A stretch of 53,275 bases of DNA from an uncultured Bacilli bacterium (GTDB taxonomy: Bacteria > Bacillota_I > Bacilli_A > RF39 > UBA660): assembly GCA_934098375.1 (NCBI GenBank), contig CAKOOC010000004.1, positions 1-53,275 on the forward strand, written 5' to 3'. Positions 51,513-53,275 of this stretch are shown here, piece by piece. The notes below the pieces were generated by a model. That model was not told where the DNA came from. It made no database searches and saw only the letters and a program-made list of their open reading frames with translations. A program made the position numbers and the translations under genes. Within the stretch, counting starts at the first letter, position 1. Each line of letters starts with the position of its first letter.

Positions 51513-53275
51513 TTTTCAGAAATAAATGTTATTTTTGCATAACCATTTCCTTGTTTTGCACAATTGGTTGTTGCTGATGAGTTTGTGCATGTTGTTGATG
51601 TTGTTTTAGTTGCCTCGGCGGTTGATTCAGTGCAGCTATAACAGTACATTGCTTTATTTGTAAGTAAAGTATTGCCAATAAAGCCAGAACCGCCAGCGCC
51701 ACCAGGTCCCCATTCTCCGCCATAGCCACCATAATATCCGCCGCCGCCTCCAGGAAAATAACCATTACCGGAACTAACAGCGGTGGTTGCGCCTAATCCG
51801 AATTTAAAACCTGATGTTTGAGAACCTCCAGTTGTTGGACTGTTTCCTACAGTATTTAAATAACCAGAGCTTCCCGATATACCGCCGCCGGTACCACCCA
51901 TTCCTTTACTACCGGCAGAATTATAATTATAATACATGGCGCCACCACCACCACCAGCAACAATTATTATTGAAGATTTACTGTTTTCTAAAGCTGAAAG
52001 TAATCCCGATTTAGTTGCGATATGGCTGGCACCACCGCCACCACCTACAAATCCATAAAAATCACTTACAACCGCTTTACCACCGCCATTATAGCCACCG
52101 CTCCAGCTTACAAATGTACCATTTTTTGAAGTGGTTACATTAGATGGTCCTTGTGAGCCGACATTTACATATAATATTTCATTTTGCTTCATATATATAG
52201 TACCAGTTGCATATCCACCATATCCACCAATTACCCCAGTTACAGTGCCACCATTGGTTCCACCAGAAACATTCCCACCTTGTGCTCCCCAAACTTCCAG
52301 TTTATAGTAACCAGATACGTTTGCGACAAATGTTTGCTCACCTTTGATACTATCAAATTCTTTATTTAACGTTACTCTATTATCAGTTGCCTTTGCAGTT
52401 AAAAACTGTACTTTTGCATAACCATTTCCTTGTTTCGCACAATTTTCGGTAGCAGATGAATTTGTGCATGTTGTAGATATTGTTTTGGTATCAGTTCCAG
52501 TTGAAGAAGGGCAATTATAGCAGTACATAACTTTATCCGTAAGCATAGAGTTGCCGATGTATCCTGAGCCTCCAGCTCCCGGACCCCATGATCCAGCACT
52601 TCCGCCATAGTAGCCACCGCCGCCTCCGCCATGATATCCATTACCACTGGTCACGGAAGAAAATCCGCCATTGCCAAATGCTGCACCTGATGTTTGAGTC
52701 CCTGGTGAAGTATGAACTGCATTATTTCTATAACTATAAGTGCCATTTATACCACCTCCGCCACCGCCCATACCTTTTATACCAGCAGAATCATAATTAT
52801 AATAACCTGAGCCGCCGCCGCCTCCAGCTACAAGTACAATTTTTTCTTTATTTTCCGCAAGGGTTGAAAGCAATCCCGATTTAGTTGCAATATGACTGGC
52901 GCCGCCGCCGCCACCGGCAAATCCATAATAATCACTTACAACCGCCTTACCACCGCCATTATATCCTCCATCTTTTCTTACAAATGTACCGTTTGTTGAT
53001 GTAGTTACATTAGAAGGCCCTTGGCCGCCTACATTTATATACAATATTTCTCCTTGTTCTAAATAAAAAAGTCCTGTTGAATAGCCTCCATATCCACCTA
53101 CTAATCCTGAAACAGTACCACCATTTGTGCCACCAGTAACATTTCCACCTTGCGCTCCCCATGTTTCTAATTTATATAAACCGCTATGAGGTGCAGTTAA
53201 TGTTTGTTCTGATCCAGTAAAATCAAAATTCCATGTTTGCTGCCATAATGCCTTTATACTTACGTTATTTGATCC
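51509..53275 (-). CDS. Glycine-rich surface protein with two repeats, 5'-partial
   Basis: The frame is open to the window end, well beyond the internal TTG at 53044, so the visible 588 residues are the C-terminal part. Two tandem domains of about 270-290 residues share FDFTGSEQT or FDSIKGEQT, then YKLExWGAQGGNV, TGGTNGGTV, GGYGGY, LYVNVGSQGPSNVTTS, GGGGGASHIATKSGLLS, VAGGGGG, GGYYGG, GYIGN, MYCYNC, TTCTNSS and GNGYAK. Paired Cys (YCYNC or YCYSC; TTC and ENC/NCAK) suggest export and disulfides. It is the inverted relative of the gene at window start. Role unknown; surface adhesion or shielding is a guess. Confidence 0.8.
   Translation of the reverse strand, partial: GSNNVSIKALWQQTWNFDFTGSEQTLTAPHSGLYKLETWGAQGGNVTGGTNGGTVSGLVGGYGGYSTGLFYLEQGEILYINVGGQGPSNVTTSTNGTFVRKDGGYNGGGKAVVSDYYGFAGGGGGASHIATKSGLLSTLAENKEKIVLVAGGGGGSGYYNYDSAGIKGMGGGGGGINGTYSYRNNAVHTSPGTQTSGAAFGNGGFSSVTSGNGYHGGGGGGYYGGSAGSWGPGAGGSGYIGNSMLTDKVMYCYNCPSSTGTDTKTISTTCTNSSATENCAKQGNGYAKVQFLTAKATDNRVTLNKEFDSIKGEQTFVANVSGYYKLEVWGAQGGNVSGGTNGGTVTGVIGGYGGYATGTIYMKQNEILYVNVGSQGPSNVTTSKNGTFVSWSGGYNGGGKAVVSDFYGFVGGGGGASHIATKSGLLSALENSKSSIIIVAGGGGGAMYYNYNSAGSKGMGGTGGGISGSSGYLNTVGNSPTTGGSQTSGFKFGLGATTAVSSGNGYFPGGGGGYYGGYGGEWGPGGAGGSGFIGNTLLTNKAMYCYSCTESTAEATKTTSTTCTNSSATTNCAKQGNGYAKITFISEN
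51515..53240 (-). repeat. Two tandem glycine-rich domain repeats
   Basis: Unit 1 (about 53240-52395) and unit 2 (about 52345-51515) are closely similar in DNA and protein. Both contain the same ordered landmarks, and stretches such as those for ASHIATKSGLLS and AKQGNGYAK match almost base for base, so recent duplication or ongoing exchange is likely. Confidence 0.8.

Noticed and set aside
51529..52884. ORFs in other frames of the glycine-rich gene
   Set aside because: Low-complexity shadow frames without ribosome sites, produced by the GGN-rich repeats.
51509..53044. Complete gene starting at 53044
   Set aside because: The TTG there lies in the conserved LYINVG strand, and the frame with the same domain pattern continues to the window end.
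1..53275. Mycoplasma-type code with TGA as Trp
   Set aside because: TGA ends several genes (rarA, RnfC-like) at sensible lengths and Trp is TGG throughout.
1..53275. CRISPR array
   Set aside because: No direct repeats with regular spacers were seen; the only notable repeats are the glycine-rich coding domains.

Overview
The window is about 53 kb of AT-rich bacterial chromosome with tightly packed, often overlapping genes. Gene content (NusB, XseAB, RbgA, TopA, DnaG, SigA, GatCAB, T-box leader, 6S RNA, lipoteichoic acid synthase-like enzyme, SpoIVB, SpoIIM) points to a low-GC Gram-positive of class Bacilli. Gene packing and the gene set resemble uncultured gut lineages near the Mollicutes/RF39; that placement is inference. 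TGA is used as a stop (RarA, RnfC-like) and Trp is TGG, so the code is standard and this is not a Mycoplasma.

Layout, left arm (1-29.3 kb, almost all + strand): the tail of a glycine-rich surface protein and a decayed relative; nusB-xseA-xseB; a SpoIVB-type peptidase; psd with a convergent PAP2 phosphatase; tRNA-His; pnuC; a HlyIII family protein; tsaC-DUF4186; lemA-DUF2207; a small accessory patch (membrane peptide, lipoprotein, DUF2441, GNAT); rbgA-rnhB-LTA synthase-topA with overlapping genes; an isolated RnfC-like/RnfD-like pair; dnaG-rpoD-trmK; an NlpC/P60 wall hydrolase; spoIIM; mnmA; an HTH protein.

Centre (29.3-32.1 kb): about 700 bp of extremely AT-rich non-coding DNA holding a near-perfect Firmicutes dif site (29583-29610; 25 of 28 positions as I recall the B. 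subtilis site). SpoIIIE-recognition-like octamers, a small Asn/Arg/Ala-rich miniprotein and a XerC/D recombinase lie close by. Gene orientation flips here from + to -, so this is very probably the replication terminus.

Right arm (30-53.3 kb, mostly - strand): ZIP transporter, xerD; rarA-gpsA plus one unknown gene on +; tcdA, a 6S RNA candidate, an operon of a HerA-like ATPase and a TtcA-like PP-loop enzyme, an IS3 relic, hisS-gatC-gatA-gatB, metG, aspS with an Asp T-box, two unknown genes, uvrC, and a second glycine-rich surface protein that runs off the window end.

Themes: translation and tRNA modification (TsaC, TcdA, TrmK, MnmA, TtcA-like, GatCAB, three aminoacyl-tRNA synthetases), replication and repair (DnaG, TopA, XseAB, RarA, UvrC, RNase HII, XerD/dif, HerA-like), envelope biogenesis, and a sporulation signature (SpoIVB, SpoIIM). 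Terminators are often folded into stop codons or neighbouring genes.
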